Positions 44,939 through 56,155 are shown, counted from the first letter of the stretch. The stretch is 64,000 nt of DNA from Rana temporaria (GCF_905171775.1 NC_053490.1:519604560-519668559), one strand, 5' to 3'. Numbers and translations are program-made. The notes: generated by a model not told the origin, from the letters alone.

Positions 44939-44990
44939 TGTGTGCTGAGCAGCAGAGAGAGAGGAGGAGGAGGAGAATGAGCCCGGTCAT
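44939..44990 (-). CDS. CD200-like exon 1: signal peptide
   Basis: ATG at 44990 starts MTGLILLLLLSLCCSAH, and the exon stops at ACACA|GTGAGT in phase 1; the split codon gives Ser18. This hydrophobic leader is ideal for ER targeting. The frame is open a further 38 codons upstream with two earlier ATGs, but they precede a charged, unleader-like stretch, so 44990 is preferred. About 90 bp upstream the sequence becomes TTAA-family repeat, so any upstream untranslated exon or promoter is not identified. Confidence 0.8.
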
Positions 44991-45104
44991 GTTCACAGCG
45001 AACAGCAGAGTGATGTACGAGGAAGTCCATGTGCTTTCATATTCTAGGTCTCCAGGAAATTCCCATCTAATCGTCATTGCGCGTTCATGCAACACTGTAC
45101 CCAA

Positions 45105-46947
45105 ACCAAATTTTTATCATGTATATAATTTTTTTCCCCACAAATAGAGCTTTATGTTGGTGATATTTAACCCTTTCATGCCTAAGCCTTTTTCTGGCAC
45201 GTGTTGCTTGCAGGTAAAAATGCTTTTTTTTGTTGCTTGAAAATTACTTAGAACCCCCAAGCATTATATATATATATTTTAGCAGACACCCAGGAGAATA
45301 AAATGGTGATTGTTGCAATATTTTATATCACACTGTATTTGCACAGCGGTCTTTCAAATGCAAATAATTTTTTTTTAGGAAGAAATATATTTTCATAAAT
45401 TAAAAAACCCCAGTTAGCCCAATTGTGTTGTATAATGTGAAAGATGTGGTATGGTGCGTCTGACACACCGCATCTCTGATCCCGGTAAAGAGCCTATGAC
45501 GTACACAGCTGGTCACAGTGTAAACAGGAAGAACCAACAGGCAAGAGTAGAGGAGAGACGATCGGCTGCTCTCCTGACAGGAGGGGTCTGTGCTGATAAC
45601 CAGTGGACACCCAACAGGGATGCCCATCCGTGACCACCAGGGATTCCCACTTCAGACAACCAGGTGAGCCCACCAGGGGTGACAATCAGTGGCAATAAGT
45701 GCCCATTAGGATGGCACTCTGTGCCAATCAGTGAGGCCTGTCAGAGCCTCCTGATCAGTTCTGCCTATCAGTGCCATCTATCAGTGCCGCCCATCAGTGA
45801 CCATCAATGCCACCCATCAGTGCCCATCGGTGCTGCCTATAAGTGTCCACCAGTGCTGCCTATGAGTGCCCATCAGTGCCACCTATGAGTGCCCATCACT
45901 GCTGCATATCAGTGCCACCTATCAGTGTCCAAGGAATGCTCTACCCACTACCATCCGCTTGGAGGAAAACCTTTGGGCATTTAGGAAAAAACTAAAGACC
46001 CACCTCTTCTGAAAGACCGGTACGACGCTGGATGCCAAGCGCCTTGAGGCGATTAAGTTCGCATTTGCTGCGCTATACAAGTTACTCACTCACTCACTCA
46101 CCCATCACTGCTGCATATCAGTACCACCTATCAGTGCTGCATATAAGTGCCTCATCATCAGTGCCACCTTATTAGTGCCAACCAGTATTGCCTCATCAGT
46201 GCTTCTCAGTGAAGGAGAAAAATTACTTATTTACAAAGTTTTGGAACAGAAACAAAGAAAAACTTAAATTTTTTTCAAAATTTCAGTCTTTTTTTTACTT
46301 TGGAGCGCAAAAAATAAAAACCCCAGTGGTGATCAAATACCACCAAAAGAAAGCTGTATTTGTGGGGAAAGCAAATGATAAAAATGTTGTTTGGGTACAG
46401 TGTTGCATGACTGCGCAATTGTCATTCAAAATGCAACAGCGCTGAAAGCTGAAAATCAGAATGGGCAGGAAGGTCTTGTGCTAGAATTATTGATCTCGCC
46501 CTACTGATTGTGGCGATACCTCACATGTGTGGTTTGAACACCGTTTCCATTTGCCAAAGCTACTTATGCATTTGCTTCTACACACAAGCACACAGGGATG
46601 GGGCACTCTTATTTATTTTAATATTTTTTTTTATTTTTACACTGTCTGTTTAAAAAAAAAATCTGATCACTTTTATTGCTGTCACAAAGAAGGTAAACAT
46701 CTCTGGTGACAGTAAGAGGCAGTGACAGGTACTTTTTATGAAGATATCTGGGGTCTAAAAGCATTCAAAATGCCAAGTTTGGCTGTTTTGAATGCTGTAA
46801 TATTTTTATATAATTTGGTGCCTTTTGAAGGGGTTGTAAGGTTTCATTTTTTTTTAAATAACAAACATGTTATACTCATGTAGTGCTACCCCCTCAGGAC
46901 CCGCCGGTTAGATTTGGGATCTACTCTCCTCAATTTAGTTACCCTCT
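45105..46947. repeat. Mixed repeats upstream of the CD200-like gene
   Basis: Contains TTAA-family-like pieces (ACAAATAGAGCTTTATGTTG at 45140; GTGGTGATCAAATACCACC at 46326), a module shared with 14770-15260, and a degenerate CAGTGCCCATC / CCACCTATCAGTG repeat (45670-45925, 46098-46205). No exon was recognised, so the 5' untranslated part of the CD200-like gene is not located. Confidence 0.5.
45930..46102 (+). mobile_element. 3' end of an L2/CR1-type LINE
   Basis: In plus-strand frame this reads like the end of the LINE protein at 54177 (NALPT.IRLEENL..FRK.LKT.LF then stop), followed by CGCCTTGAGGCGATTAAGTT and a (ACTC)n tail at 46083-46101. The strongly 5'-truncated form with a simple-repeat tail is typical for this LINE group. 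Confidence 0.8.
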
Positions 46948-47043
46948 TTAACCACTTAACGACCGCCGCACGACGATACACGTCGGCAGAATGGCACGGC
47001 TGGGCAGATGGACGTACCGGTACGTCCTTTACATCTACCCAGC

Positions 47044-47477
47044 CAGGGCCGTCTTTACCGCAGGGCAAATGGGGCAGGTGCCCTGGGCCCTGTCACTGTT
47101 GGGGGCCCAAAGCAACCCCCTTTGAAAAAAAAAATGTTTAGAAGGCCCCCAGGGCCCCAGATGGCAACCCCCCCCTTTTTTTATTTATTTTTAAATAAAA
47201 ACATTTTTTTTTATATATTTTTATTTTTTATTAAAGGGACAATTTTTTTTTAGGACACCCCCAGGGCCCCAGATGGCAACCCCCCTTTTTTTATTTATTA
47301 TAAAATGTTTTAATATATTTTTATTTTATTTTTTATTAAAGGGACAATTTTTTTTTAGAGGTCTGGGGGTCCCCAGGGGCCCGTAGTTCCCCAGGGCCCC
47401 GGATGACAACCCCCCTTTTTTTATATACAATTTATTTTTTTTATATATTATTTTATTTCTCTTTTTTCTTTTTATTT

Positions 47478-47553
<76 letters not shown>

Positions 47554-49194
47554 TTATTATTATTAAAGGGCTCAGAGGTCCCCATGTGGCAAACACCCTT
47601 TATTTTTTTTATAAATGTTTATTTTTTTATTTTTGTTTATATATTTTTTTTTATTTTGGCAACCCCCCCTTTTTTTTATAAATGTTTCTTTTTTATATAT
47701 ATTTTTTTTATTTTTTATTAAAGGGCCCAGAGGTCCCGGATGGCAACCCCCTTTTTTTTGTAATTTATTTTTATTAAAAAAAAATATTAAAGGGCCCAGA
47801 GGTCCCCAGGGCCCCAGATGGCAACCCCCTTTTTAAAATATATTTTTTATATATATTTTTTATTTCTTGTTTTTCTTTTTATTAAAGGGCCCAGTAGTCC
47901 CCAGGGCCCCGGATGGCTACACCCCTTTTTTTATATATATTTTTCTTTATTTCTTTATTTCTTTTTTTGTAAAGGGCCCCCCGCTTCTAAATTCGCGGCA
48001 GCCCCCCCCTGCTTCTCAATTTCAGGCGGCAGCACCCCCCCATCCCGGTTCTCTGCTCCAGGGGGCCCATGCCTGAAGCTGTGTAAGTGGCCCCATAATT
48101 CCTGATGGCGGCCCTGCCTCCCGTTAAGCCCCTGTGCTGCCCACAAATCAGGCTGAAAATCATCAGCGGCACACAGCCAGTGACAATGTACAGCACCCCT
48201 GGCTTCCCTTTAGACATGCCCTTCTCCCTTCCTGCCACTGGGTGCTGCTTGTATATAAAAGTGAATTAGAATGTGATTTTATAACATCCCCAGTTTGCTC
48301 TTCCCGAGGCTGACTTCTTCATGTCCTGCTCCTCAAGGTATGTCACTGTTTGCTAATCTATATTGTAAATAGAAGTTTTCTGTAGAGTGTGCCCAAAGTC
48401 TTTATAATATTTGATGATTCACTGCAGGTCTGGTCAGTGTTTTAAAAAGTTCCTCTATTTTACACATTGCATGGCATGGGGGTCACAGCACCGTCTGTCC
48501 ATTCTGCTTTAGCACCATGGGACCCCATGCCATGCCATGTGTAAAATAGAGGAACTCTTTAAATCACAGACCAGACCTGCAGTCCAGGCTGAGTAAGGCC
48601 TCAGAGCACATGGCATTACTGTCTGTATTTAACTGCTTGATGGGCTTATTTTGGGCCTGGCTGGTTCACATGTATGTGTTTTGGAGGCCCACATTTGCGC
48701 AGGCACAGCAGCCCATTCATTTGAATGGGCCGCCATGCCTGTGTTTCCTGCAAAGAAAAGCGCATGCCTCATGTAATAGGCTGCGCACACGGCACACCTA
48801 TGCCCATCAAGCACTGAAATACAGCACTGTCTGTCCATTCTGCTGTCTGCTGTGACTTATCTGCAGTTCCCGCACTGTCAAACTTGCTGCATTTTTAGAT
48901 GTTTAGGTCATGCTTTGAAAAACACAGTGCGTTTGTGTGTGCAAGAACTGCAGGTAAGTAGCATGGTGCAAAAGCAGAATGGATTTCAAGGCAACTGTAT
49001 TTTTAAAATGCTGAATGCACCTTTTTTCTGCAGGAAACAAAGACATGGCAGCCCATTCAAATCAATGAGCTGCTGTACCTGCACAAATACGGACCGCCAA
49101 AACATACATGTGAACCAGCCAGGCCCAAAATAAGCTGGAGGGGGGCCCAAAAAAAATGTTTGCCCAGGGACAAACCATATTAAAGACGGCCCTG
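47044..49194. mobile_element. 2.15-kb hAT element with 8-bp TSD
   Basis: CAGGGCCGTCTTTA and TAAAGACGGCCCTG are exact inverses; TACCCAGC at 47036-47043 and 49195-49202. The left part is an expanded array (about 47110-47960) of units containing CCCAGGGCCCCAGATGGCAA followed by CCCCC and a T-rich tract. At 48422-48585 an inverted pair (CTGCAGGTCTGGTC / GACCAGACCTGCAG) bounds a hairpin that includes TTCCTCTATTTTACACATTG and its inverse. No transposase frame is left. Confidence 0.9.
47479..47549. repeat. (AT)n microsatellite
   Basis: About 35 uninterrupted AT dinucleotides inside the hAT element. Confidence 0.95.
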
Positions 49195-50038
49195 TACCCA
49201 GCCGCGGGTCGCGGGCGAGCGCCCGCGACCCGGTCCGAAGCACCGGGACCGTGAGACACGCGGACCCGATTGCCGCTGGGGTCCCGCGATCGGTCCCCGG
49301 AACTGAAGAATGGGGAGAGTCGTATGTAAACACGGCTTCCCTGTGCTTCACTGTGGCGGCTGCATCGATCGTGTCATCCCCTTTATAGGGAGACAAAATC
49401 GATGACATCACTCCTACAGCCACACCCCCCTACAGTTGTAAATACACACTAGGTGAAACATAACCCCTTCAGCGCCCCCTGTGGTTAACTCCCAAACTGC
49501 TACTGTCATTTCCACAATAAAGAATGCATTTTAAATGCATTTTTTGCTGTATAAATGACAATGGTCCCAAAAATGTGTCAAAATTGTGCAAAGTGTCCGC
49601 CATAATGTCGCAGTCATGAAAAAAATCGCTGATCGCCGCCATTAGTAGTAAAAAAATTTGCGCAAACCAACCGATAAACGCTTATTGCGATTTTTTTTTA
49701 CCAGAAATATGTAGGAGAATACGTATCGGCCTAAACTGAGGAAAAAAAGTTTTTTATATATATTTTTGGGGGATATTTATTATAGCAACAAGTAAAAAAT
49801 ATTGCATTTTTTTCTAAATTGTCGCTTTATTTTTGTTTATAGCACAAAAAATAAAAACCGCAGAGGTGATCAAATACCACCAAAAGAAAGCTCTATTTGT
49901 GGGAAAAAAGGACGCCAATTTTGTTTGGGAGCCACGTCACACGATCACGCAATTGTCAGTTAAAGCGACGCAGTCCCGAATCGCAAAAAGGGGCCTGGTC
50001 CTTTACCTGCATTTTGGTCCTGGGGCTTAAGTGGTTAA

Positions 50039-50559
50039 CTGGCTCGAACCCTCCCTTGGCACACCAGATGAATGCAATAGTATTGTGACCCCTACTTGGC
50101 TGGGGCCACAATAGCATACATTAAACATATAATGGTGATACAATAATTTTGTTACCTTTTTCCAGTTGGCGGCTCCCAAGAGTAAACACACCTCACACAA
50201 TAAATATATTCAAACCAAAAGAATAACTTCATTTTGCGTATGGTAAAGAGGATAAAGAGGTTTGAATAACAAATTAATTATACACAGATATTAACATACA
50301 ATGACTCTGCAAGGGCTTTTGACAAGAGTCAACCAATAAAGAAAGGAAAACCCAAACTAAAAGGGTAATATGGCTAAGTATAAGTTATTTTAGGCAATCT
50401 ATGCTCGCGAGCTCCCCCTAGCGGGCATGACTAAGGTATAACAGATGGACTTGTTCTATAACCCAAATACAACCCCCATTAACCTTACTATAGTAACTGA
50501 GACCACACCAGTGTTGGAGTTAAAACAAGGCCGTAGCAGCCTAATTTATTAAACAAAAT
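50039..50559. other. Spacer, no gene
   Basis: AT-rich, ordinary sequence; no exon or known element recognised. Confidence 0.4.
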
Positions 50560-50705
50560 ATATATATAACAATATATATATAAATAACATAACACTATAA
50601 ATACCATAATAACATAAACTCTGTTAATAAACCATAATTTAACTATTGTTGGTCTCGGCAGGCCCTCAGTACCCATATCAGGGAAAAAACCCATGAAGCA
50701 CTGCG
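50560..50705 (+). repeat. 146-bp direct repeat, left copy
   Basis: Matches 51711-51856 with one visible difference (CCATGAAGCA vs CCATAAAGCA). The sequences outside the two copies are unrelated. The repeat contains TATAACAATATATATATAAA, then AACTATTGTTGGTCTCGGCA. Confidence 0.92.
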
Positions 50706-51710
50706 CCTTTCCCCTTTGCCCTATTCATTCTACTCACTCTCACTCTGGGTGTTTCACCACGACCTCCAGGCACAAACATATGCACTTCTTTGTAGGTTTT
50801 TACATGGATTTGGTTCCTTTTTATTTTATTTTTTCCCCCCTTTTTCTTTCCCTCCTTCCCCCCTTTTTTCCCCCTCCCCCTCCCCCCTTTCCCCCCCCTT
50901 TCCTCTTTTCTCCCCCCCCCTCCCCCTTTTTCCCCCCCCCCTCCCATTCTTTGGGACTCACATCACTGCACATGACACTCTGCACCTTTTAGAGCTCTTT
51001 TCTCTATTAGATTTATTCACGTGACACTCTTTACTGCACGTGACACTCGGCACCTTTCAGAGCTCCTTTCTCTATTAGATTTACTCACGTAATCAACTCA
51101 TTAGTTACCGTTTTATTATCCAGGTCTGTTTCATTAGACTTGGTCTTGGTGCACTTGTGACCCATTGACTTACCGTCCATCTGGGACCCCCCCCTTCTGG
51201 GAACAAGGGACCTCTGTGCCTACAGGTAGGAGACATGATTTGACAAAAAATTCCCCTTACGTATTACAATACCTTTCGGGTAGTCTTTCTACACAAAAGA
51301 CCCCCATTATGAATAACATTTGTGTTGTTTTTAATGCTTGATATTTGTTTTATGTTATGTTTTTAGACCGTCTCCTGACGAAGGCGAAAGCGAAACTAGT
51401 CGAGACTCGAGACTATTGGTCTCATGATTTCAATTCTCTCACCGATATTTTACCCCGTCTGTTAAATGGGGATTGCACAACCGGTGACCTGATTGTGGTC
51501 AAGTTTGTATACTTGTAATGTTTTTAATGTGATGTAATTTTATTTATTTTTGTCTTCAATGTGTATATGTGAATAAACATTTTCTTAAACATGAACTACT
51601 CAGGCTTTTGAAGCTAATTATCAAGTACCGGTATAGTCCTCCCTGCCCACATTTATTCACTGGAGTCCCAGGGTTCATTGGGGAATCCTTGAGACCCCTC
51701 AATTTATCTC
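50706..51710 (+). mobile_element. 1.0-kb segment between the direct repeats, possible retroelement
   Basis: No long open frame. A strong polypyrimidine tract (C and T only, broken rarely) fills 50815-50945. Two similar 60-bp units (TTTATTCACGTGACACTCTT / TTTACTCACGTAATCAAC with AGAGCTC before each) follow. A hammerhead-like motif lies at 51370-51406 and AATAAA at 51571. The segment looks like a 3' UTR of a retroelement; direct repeats of this length recall pseudo-LTRs of Penelope-like elements, but no coding part is present to confirm it. Confidence 0.4.
51370..51406 (+). ncRNA. Hammerhead-ribozyme-like motif A
   Basis: Order as in a type I hammerhead: GTCTC (stem I, 51370-51374), CTGACGA (core, 51375-51381), AGGCGAAAGC (stem II region), GAAA (core, 51392-51395), C-TA-G (minimal stem III), TC, then GAGAC (stem I, 51402-51406) complementary to the first block. 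Cleavage would fall after GTC at 51401. Stem II is weak (two GC pairs closing GAAA), so activity is uncertain. Confidence 0.45.
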
Positions 51711-51856
51711 ATATATATAACAATATATATATAAATAACATAACACTATAAATACCATAATAACATAAACTCTGTTAATAAACCATAATTTAACTATTGT
51801 TGGTCTCGGCAGGCCCTCAGTACCCATATCAGGGAAAAAACCCATAAAGCACTGCG
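51711..51856 (+). repeat. 146-bp direct repeat, right copy
   Basis: Partner of 50560-50705, 1151 bp downstream, same orientation. Confidence 0.92.
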
Positions 51857-53986
51857 GTACCAAACAGTGTATAGATAGGCCTCCTGCTGAAAAACTGGCC
51901 CAGAGACAGCCACTGACCGCAGTGCCCCATTCCCACTTTCCAGCTAACCTCCGTTAGCTGGAAACCATTATCGGGACCCATAACAACGATGGGTCCCCAA
52001 GACTCCTCCTTCTACCATATCTTCCCTCTCCTGCCAAGACCAACACCCGCCACTGCCACGACATCCATGAACACGATCCTGTAAAGACAAAGCAAAGAAA
52101 CACACAAAACCAAAACAAGCCATTGGAAAACACAAGCCTATCAAACCATAAAATTAGGGAGGGTGGGTGGGAACTTTCCCCCGCGCTGTGCTTGCCTATG
52201 ATGGGATGGGCCAACCTTTTATATGCCTCTCACCCCTCCCCTAGGCAACTCCCCCTTTAAACTCCTGACCATTTTACTTCCCCTGTTAACTCTGTCATGT
52301 CCGCCCTGTGCATATGCCATTGCATTCTATTGCTCGGGGCTTCTCTGTCCTGCAGAACAGTTAATGTAGAGAAACTTCGCCAGGCCTGGCTCAAACAGCT
52401 CCCGAATGTCTCCTAAGGACAAAGTCTATGTTGCAACTGTTGGTGCACTTTTAAATCGTAATTCAAAAGGGTAAAAGAGGGAATAAACTCAGTCAAACAG
52501 GGTATGACGGACACCAGTGCTGATGAACTGATCTCCAGTCAGCGTCAGTCAACTCTGCTGGTATAACTCTCAACTTGTTAGGCCTCTCTGATTCAGTCAG
52601 TGTCAGGAGAGTTTAGTAGACCAGTACTGTGTGCCTACACAGAGGAGACCAAGACTGTATGCAGTGAAATAAAAGGTGTTTATTTACAAATAAGTGAACA
52701 AAACATGTGAAGATAACCAGTGCACAAATAAACCACAAACGTATATACAATCCAAGGGGGAATGCCGTAATCATAAACAAAAGCCAAGCCAAGGTCAAAT
52801 ACCAGGAGATCGCAGAAGATGGGTAAGCACGGGACACAACGGAGCAGGGAGCAGATAGATGGCCAAGGATCGGGTCGGATAGGGATCGGGTCCAGAAAGC
52901 AGGCTCAGGGTCAACGTAACAAGCTCAGGATCAAGGTAAGTAGACCGATACCAGGGCGAGGACTGATTGCACACGCCGGGTATATATATGCTTGCTAATT
53001 GCGTTCAGGTCACACCTGAACGCAGGAAGGGCTTTATGCTCCACACTGCCAAGAATCCCCGGCTGGTGGACGCCAGTACTGCAACCCAAGGATAACATAA
53101 CACCACCAGGGAAGAACTCCCCCGACAGTCCAAGACTGTCGGGAGACACCTGGTGGTGGGCCACAGTACTGCACGCCAAATACCAGGCAGTAACACCAGC
53201 AGGGGGAACCTTCCCTGACAGTCAGAGATCAACACGTGGCTCCGGTCTATGGAGTAACACTAAGTTATAAGCTGAAGTGGGGTTGCAAGCTTGGGCATGT
53301 GCCCTCTCACCCGAGCAGGCCCGATCCGCCTGAGTCCTTCACAAAGACACGCCGATCAGTCACTGCTCCGTAACACGCAATCTCCGGTATCAGACTCTCC
53401 ACTGCTACGATCGTCAGCTGGTGAGCTTCTCCGGTCTCCTGGAACACAAGCTGGACACCCTTGGTCTTGCTTCCCTCCGGATGGTTGGTCTTCCGGTGGA
53501 TCCAGGCCCAGGCTTCAGGCCTAGCAGCTCGGCTGTGGTGCTCTCCACAGCTCCGCAGAGGAGAAGATGCAGGTCCCGAGAGAGCGAAGTCAGCTCCTCC
53601 TTCCCTTTAAGTAACCTCCCCCATAAGTCTGTGCGGAGGTGTCATGTGCTCCAAGAAGGCAGGGCATTGTGGGAAATGTAGTCTGTTCCTACTTAATGTC
53701 AATGGAGTCCATATCTCCCGCTACTTCTGATCCCACAATGCATTGCTTTTAAAAAGATATCAACATGTATGTACAAATGTAACTGGAGCTCAGGTGGGGA
53801 TTCAGGCTATCAGTAGTCCATGATAGTGTGACCCCGCTACACTTATCTCCACTGTGCAGTTAGTTTTGCACAGAGTGGCCCCCGATCCACGTCTTCTGGG
53901 GTCCTTCGGCGGCTGTCTCGGCTCCTCCCTGCAAGAGCTAACCCCCTTCATGGGAAGCTCTCTCCCAAGGGGGTTAGCTTGCGGGC
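51857..53986. other. Non-coding region of uncertain nature
   Basis: No exon is supported. From about 52500 to 53870 the base composition is more even and the sequence looks like a single old repeat or pseudogenic region, with GAAATAAAAGGTGTTTATTT at 52668 and paired CCTGACAGTC..GACTGTCGGG blocks at 53105-53145 and 53215. CACTGC TCCGTAACACGC and several CTCCGG words follow. I cannot classify it. Confidence 0.35.
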
Positions 53987-54074
53987 TAGGGTTGCCACCT
54001 GTATGGTTTTCTCCCGGACAGTCCGGTTTTTGAATGATGTGTTCGGGTTTACTACTGCATCAGACCCGAACACA

Positions 54075-55751
54075 TCTTTCACATGGACTGAATGAATGAA
54101 TGAATGAAAAACTTATAAAGCGCGGCGCATGCGAACTGAATCGCTTCTGGGCGCTAGTTGTTCGTGTCTCATGACATCAAAAGAGCAGAGTTTTGATCTG
54201 TCTTCTGAAAGTCAGGTGGTTTTCCTCCAACCGAATGCTGGTTGGTAAAGCGTTCCATAGTCTAGGACCCTGAAAAGCAAACCTTCTCTCTCCTTTGGAC
54301 TTGTATTTGGTTTTTGGTACCCTGACCAGATTTTGGTCGGTGGATCGCAGAACGCGATTCGAATTGTGAGGTTCTATCTTGTCGCAAAGATATTGCGGAG
54401 CCTTCCCATGGATGCACTTATGTGTCAGGCAGAGTGCTTTAAATGCAATTCTGTATTTTACTGGCAGCCAGTGAAGGGTTCTCAACAAAGATGAGATTGA
54501 TTCCCATTTTTTTTTCCCAGTCACCAGTCTGGCGGCCGTATTCTGAACGACTTGCAGACGGGAGATTTGGTACTTTGGGAGTCCGAGGTACAGGGCGTTA
54601 GCATAGTCCAGTCTGGAATTCACGATTGTTCCCACCACGACTGCTACGTCTTCTTTGGGGATAAATGGAATAAGTCTGCGTAGTAGGCGCAACAGATGGT
54701 GCGCTCCGCTGACTACTGACCCTATTTGTGCGTCCATTGTCATGAAGGTGTCGAAGATGACCCCGAGACTTTTGACTTTGGAGCTAGGGGTGATGATTTG
54801 GCCCAGAATGGGCGGGGGTGTCCAGGTTGTTGCCAGTTGACTCTTTCGGCTGGCGTGAAACATAAGGAGTTCTGTTTTTGAACTGTTGAGTTTAAGATAA
54901 CTCTTTGTCATCCAGTTTTCTATCAAAGAGAGACATTTCTCTAAACTGGGATGATGATCCTTTTTGTTGCAGATGCGAAAATACAGTTGCGTATCGTCTG
55001 CATAAGAGTGATAGAGTAGTTCTTGGCTACTGATAATATCAAAGAGAGGGCGAAGATAGATGTTGAAAAGCACCGGTGACAGGGGGGATCCTTGGGGGAC
55101 TCCACATGACACCGTGTGCTTTTCCGACGTGAAAGAACCCAATTTAACTGTTTGTGATGGGTTTTCAAGAAAGGAAGAAAACCATGGTAAATCACCTTCT
55201 GCGACTTCTGCTACCTTTGCTAGTCGCATCAGTAACAGTTTGTGGTCTACCGTGTCAAAGGCTGCGCTTAGGTCCAGCAGAGCCAGGAGACAAGATTCTC
55301 CTTCGTCTGCGGCCTCGAGGGCATCGTCCCATATTTTGAGTAAGGCCGTTTCTGTCCCGTGTCTGGGACGGAAGCCTGATTGTAATGGATCCAGTAGATT
55401 GTGGGTATCTAGATGCTGTTGCAGCTGTTGTACCACTACTTTCTCCATTATCTTGGAGAGAACATTTAGGCCTGTTATGGGACGGCGGTGAGTTGGGTCC
55501 CTGGGATCCAGGTTAGGTTTTTTCAAGATGGGCTGGATTGTGCCCTCTTTCAACAGGGATGGCACTGTGCCTTCCTTAAATGACTGGTTTATAAGCTGTG
55601 TGATGGGTGGTGCCAGGATGTCGGCACATTCCTTCAGCAGTTTGGTGGGGATGATATCATTGGGCGATGTGCTGTTCCGCAAAGCACCAATGATATTTTT
55701 TGTGGTATCGAAACTGCACCAGGAGTGACGAGTCTCCCCTCTGCCTGACAC
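54075..55751 (-). mobile_element. L2/CR1-type LINE, 5'-truncated
   Basis: The minus-strand element ends in a TTCATTCATTCATTCATTCA tail (54090-54112), the simple-repeat tail of L2-like LINEs, about 65 bp after the stop codon. Preceding it is a 3' UTR with GCATGCGCCGCGCTTTATAAG, comparable to the CGCATTTGCTGCGCTATACAAG at 46056. Endonuclease and most of the 5' region are missing. Confidence 0.85.
54177..55751 (-). CDS. Reverse transcriptase of the L2/CR1-type LINE (partial)
   Basis: An open frame of 524 codons with stop at 54177-54179. In order: fingers region with SGFRPRHGTETALL (about residue 130), catalytic block LLDLSAAFDTVDH (about 165, first Asp), GVPQGSPLSPVLFNIYL (about 220), YADDTQLYF (about 250, the catalytic Asp pair), then the thumb and the C-terminal LHWLPVKYRIAFK and PRLWNALPTSIR motifs characteristic of this LINE group. 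The frame is undamaged over 1.5 kb. The true N-terminus is lost; the first ATG (MSGRGE) lies at or beyond the truncation point near 55700. Likely a recent 5'-truncated insertion, not an active gene. Confidence 0.88.
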   Translation of the reverse strand: MSGRGETRHSWCSFDTTKNIIGALRNSTSPNDIIPTKLLKECADILAPPITQLINQSFKEGTVPSLLKEGTIQPILKKPNLDPRDPTHRRPITGLNVLSKIMEKVVVQQLQQHLDTHNLLDPLQSGFRPRHGTETALLKIWDDALEAADEGESCLLALLDLSAAFDTVDHKLLLMRLAKVAEVAEGDLPWFSSFLENPSQTVKLGSFTSEKHTVSCGVPQGSPLSPVLFNIYLRPLFDIISSQELLYHSYADDTQLYFRICNKKDHHPSLEKCLSLIENWMTKSYLKLNSSKTELLMFHASRKSQLATTWTPPPILGQIITPSSKVKSLGVIFDTFMTMDAQIGSVVSGAHHLLRLLRRLIPFIPKEDVAVVVGTIVNSRLDYANALYLGLPKYQISRLQVVQNTAARLVTGKKKWESISSLLRTLHWLPVKYRIAFKALCLTHKCIHGKAPQYLCDKIEPHNSNRVLRSTDQNLVRVPKTKYKSKGERRFAFQGPRLWNALPTSIRLEENHLTFRRQIKTLLF

Positions 55752-55964
55752 TGATAGCAGCTTGGTTCAGCAGAGCAGAGTGTCAGTGTATCAAAGCTCC
55801 TCCCCTCCTTCTCCTTCTCCGTTCTGTACACACACAAGGAGGAGGGGGGAGCAGGGACGTTCTGATCTCAGGTCTGCACTAAGCTTTTATTATGTTCTGT
55901 AGATGGAGGAGGGAGGGGGAGAGAGTGTCTGGAAAGGAGGACAAGGTAGAAAATATGAGTGATC

Positions 55965-56155
55965 ATGGCTGTATATGATGGGCACAGTGGCTGTATATGA
56001 TGGGCACAGAGGCTGTATATGATGGGCACAGAGGCTGTATATGATGGGCACAGAGGCTGTATATGATGGGAACAGTGTCTGCATATGATGGGCACAGAGG
56101 CTGTATATGATGGGCACAGTGGCTGCATATGATGGGCACAGTGGCTGCAATTGAT
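55965..56155. repeat. 22-bp tandem repeat, about 8 copies
   Basis: Unit GGCTGTATATGATGGGCACA plus GW. Variants include GTCTGCATATGATGG. Slippage-type minisatellite inside the hAT element. Confidence 0.88.

Larger units (their letters stand above)
21948..44990 (-). other. Gene span: CD200-like (OX-2) membrane glycoprotein
   Basis: Five coding exons joined 44990-44939, 43937-43596, 29587-29282, 24616-24480 and 22055-21948 give 945 nt including the stop, 314 residues. Introns are about 1.0, 14.0, 4.7 and 2.4 kb; the first three are phase 1 and the last phase 0. Order: signal peptide 1-18, V-type Ig about 19-131, C-type Ig about 132-233, helix about 246-263, cytoplasmic tail 265-314. All donors are GT and all acceptors AG. 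CD200 in other vertebrates is a myeloid-inhibitory ligand for CD200R and has this domain plan; function here is inferred from family. Introns hold many transposons but none breaks an exon. Confidence 0.85.
46948..50038 (+). mobile_element. TTAA-family transposon (copy 8) hosting a large hAT element
   Basis: TTAACCACTTAACGACCGCC to GGCTTAAGTGGTTAA with TTAA at both ends (46948-46951; 50035-50038). An hAT insertion at 47044-49194 splits it after ATCTACCCAGC; the body resumes CGCGGGTCGCGGGC and continues in normal family order. Confidence 0.88.

Noticed and set aside
44880..45104. Using the upstream ATG at 45104 as the CD200-like start
   Set aside because: It would put 38 polar, charged residues before the leader and reaches into repeat-derived sequence; ATG 44990 gives a standard signal peptide.
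47403..48105. Hydrophobic open frames rich in Phe, Tyr and Ile (possible membrane proteins)
   Set aside because: They are translations of poly-T and (AT)n tracts within an hAT element.
50693..51024. Proline/serine-rich open frames
   Set aside because: They come from a C/T-only low-complexity tract.
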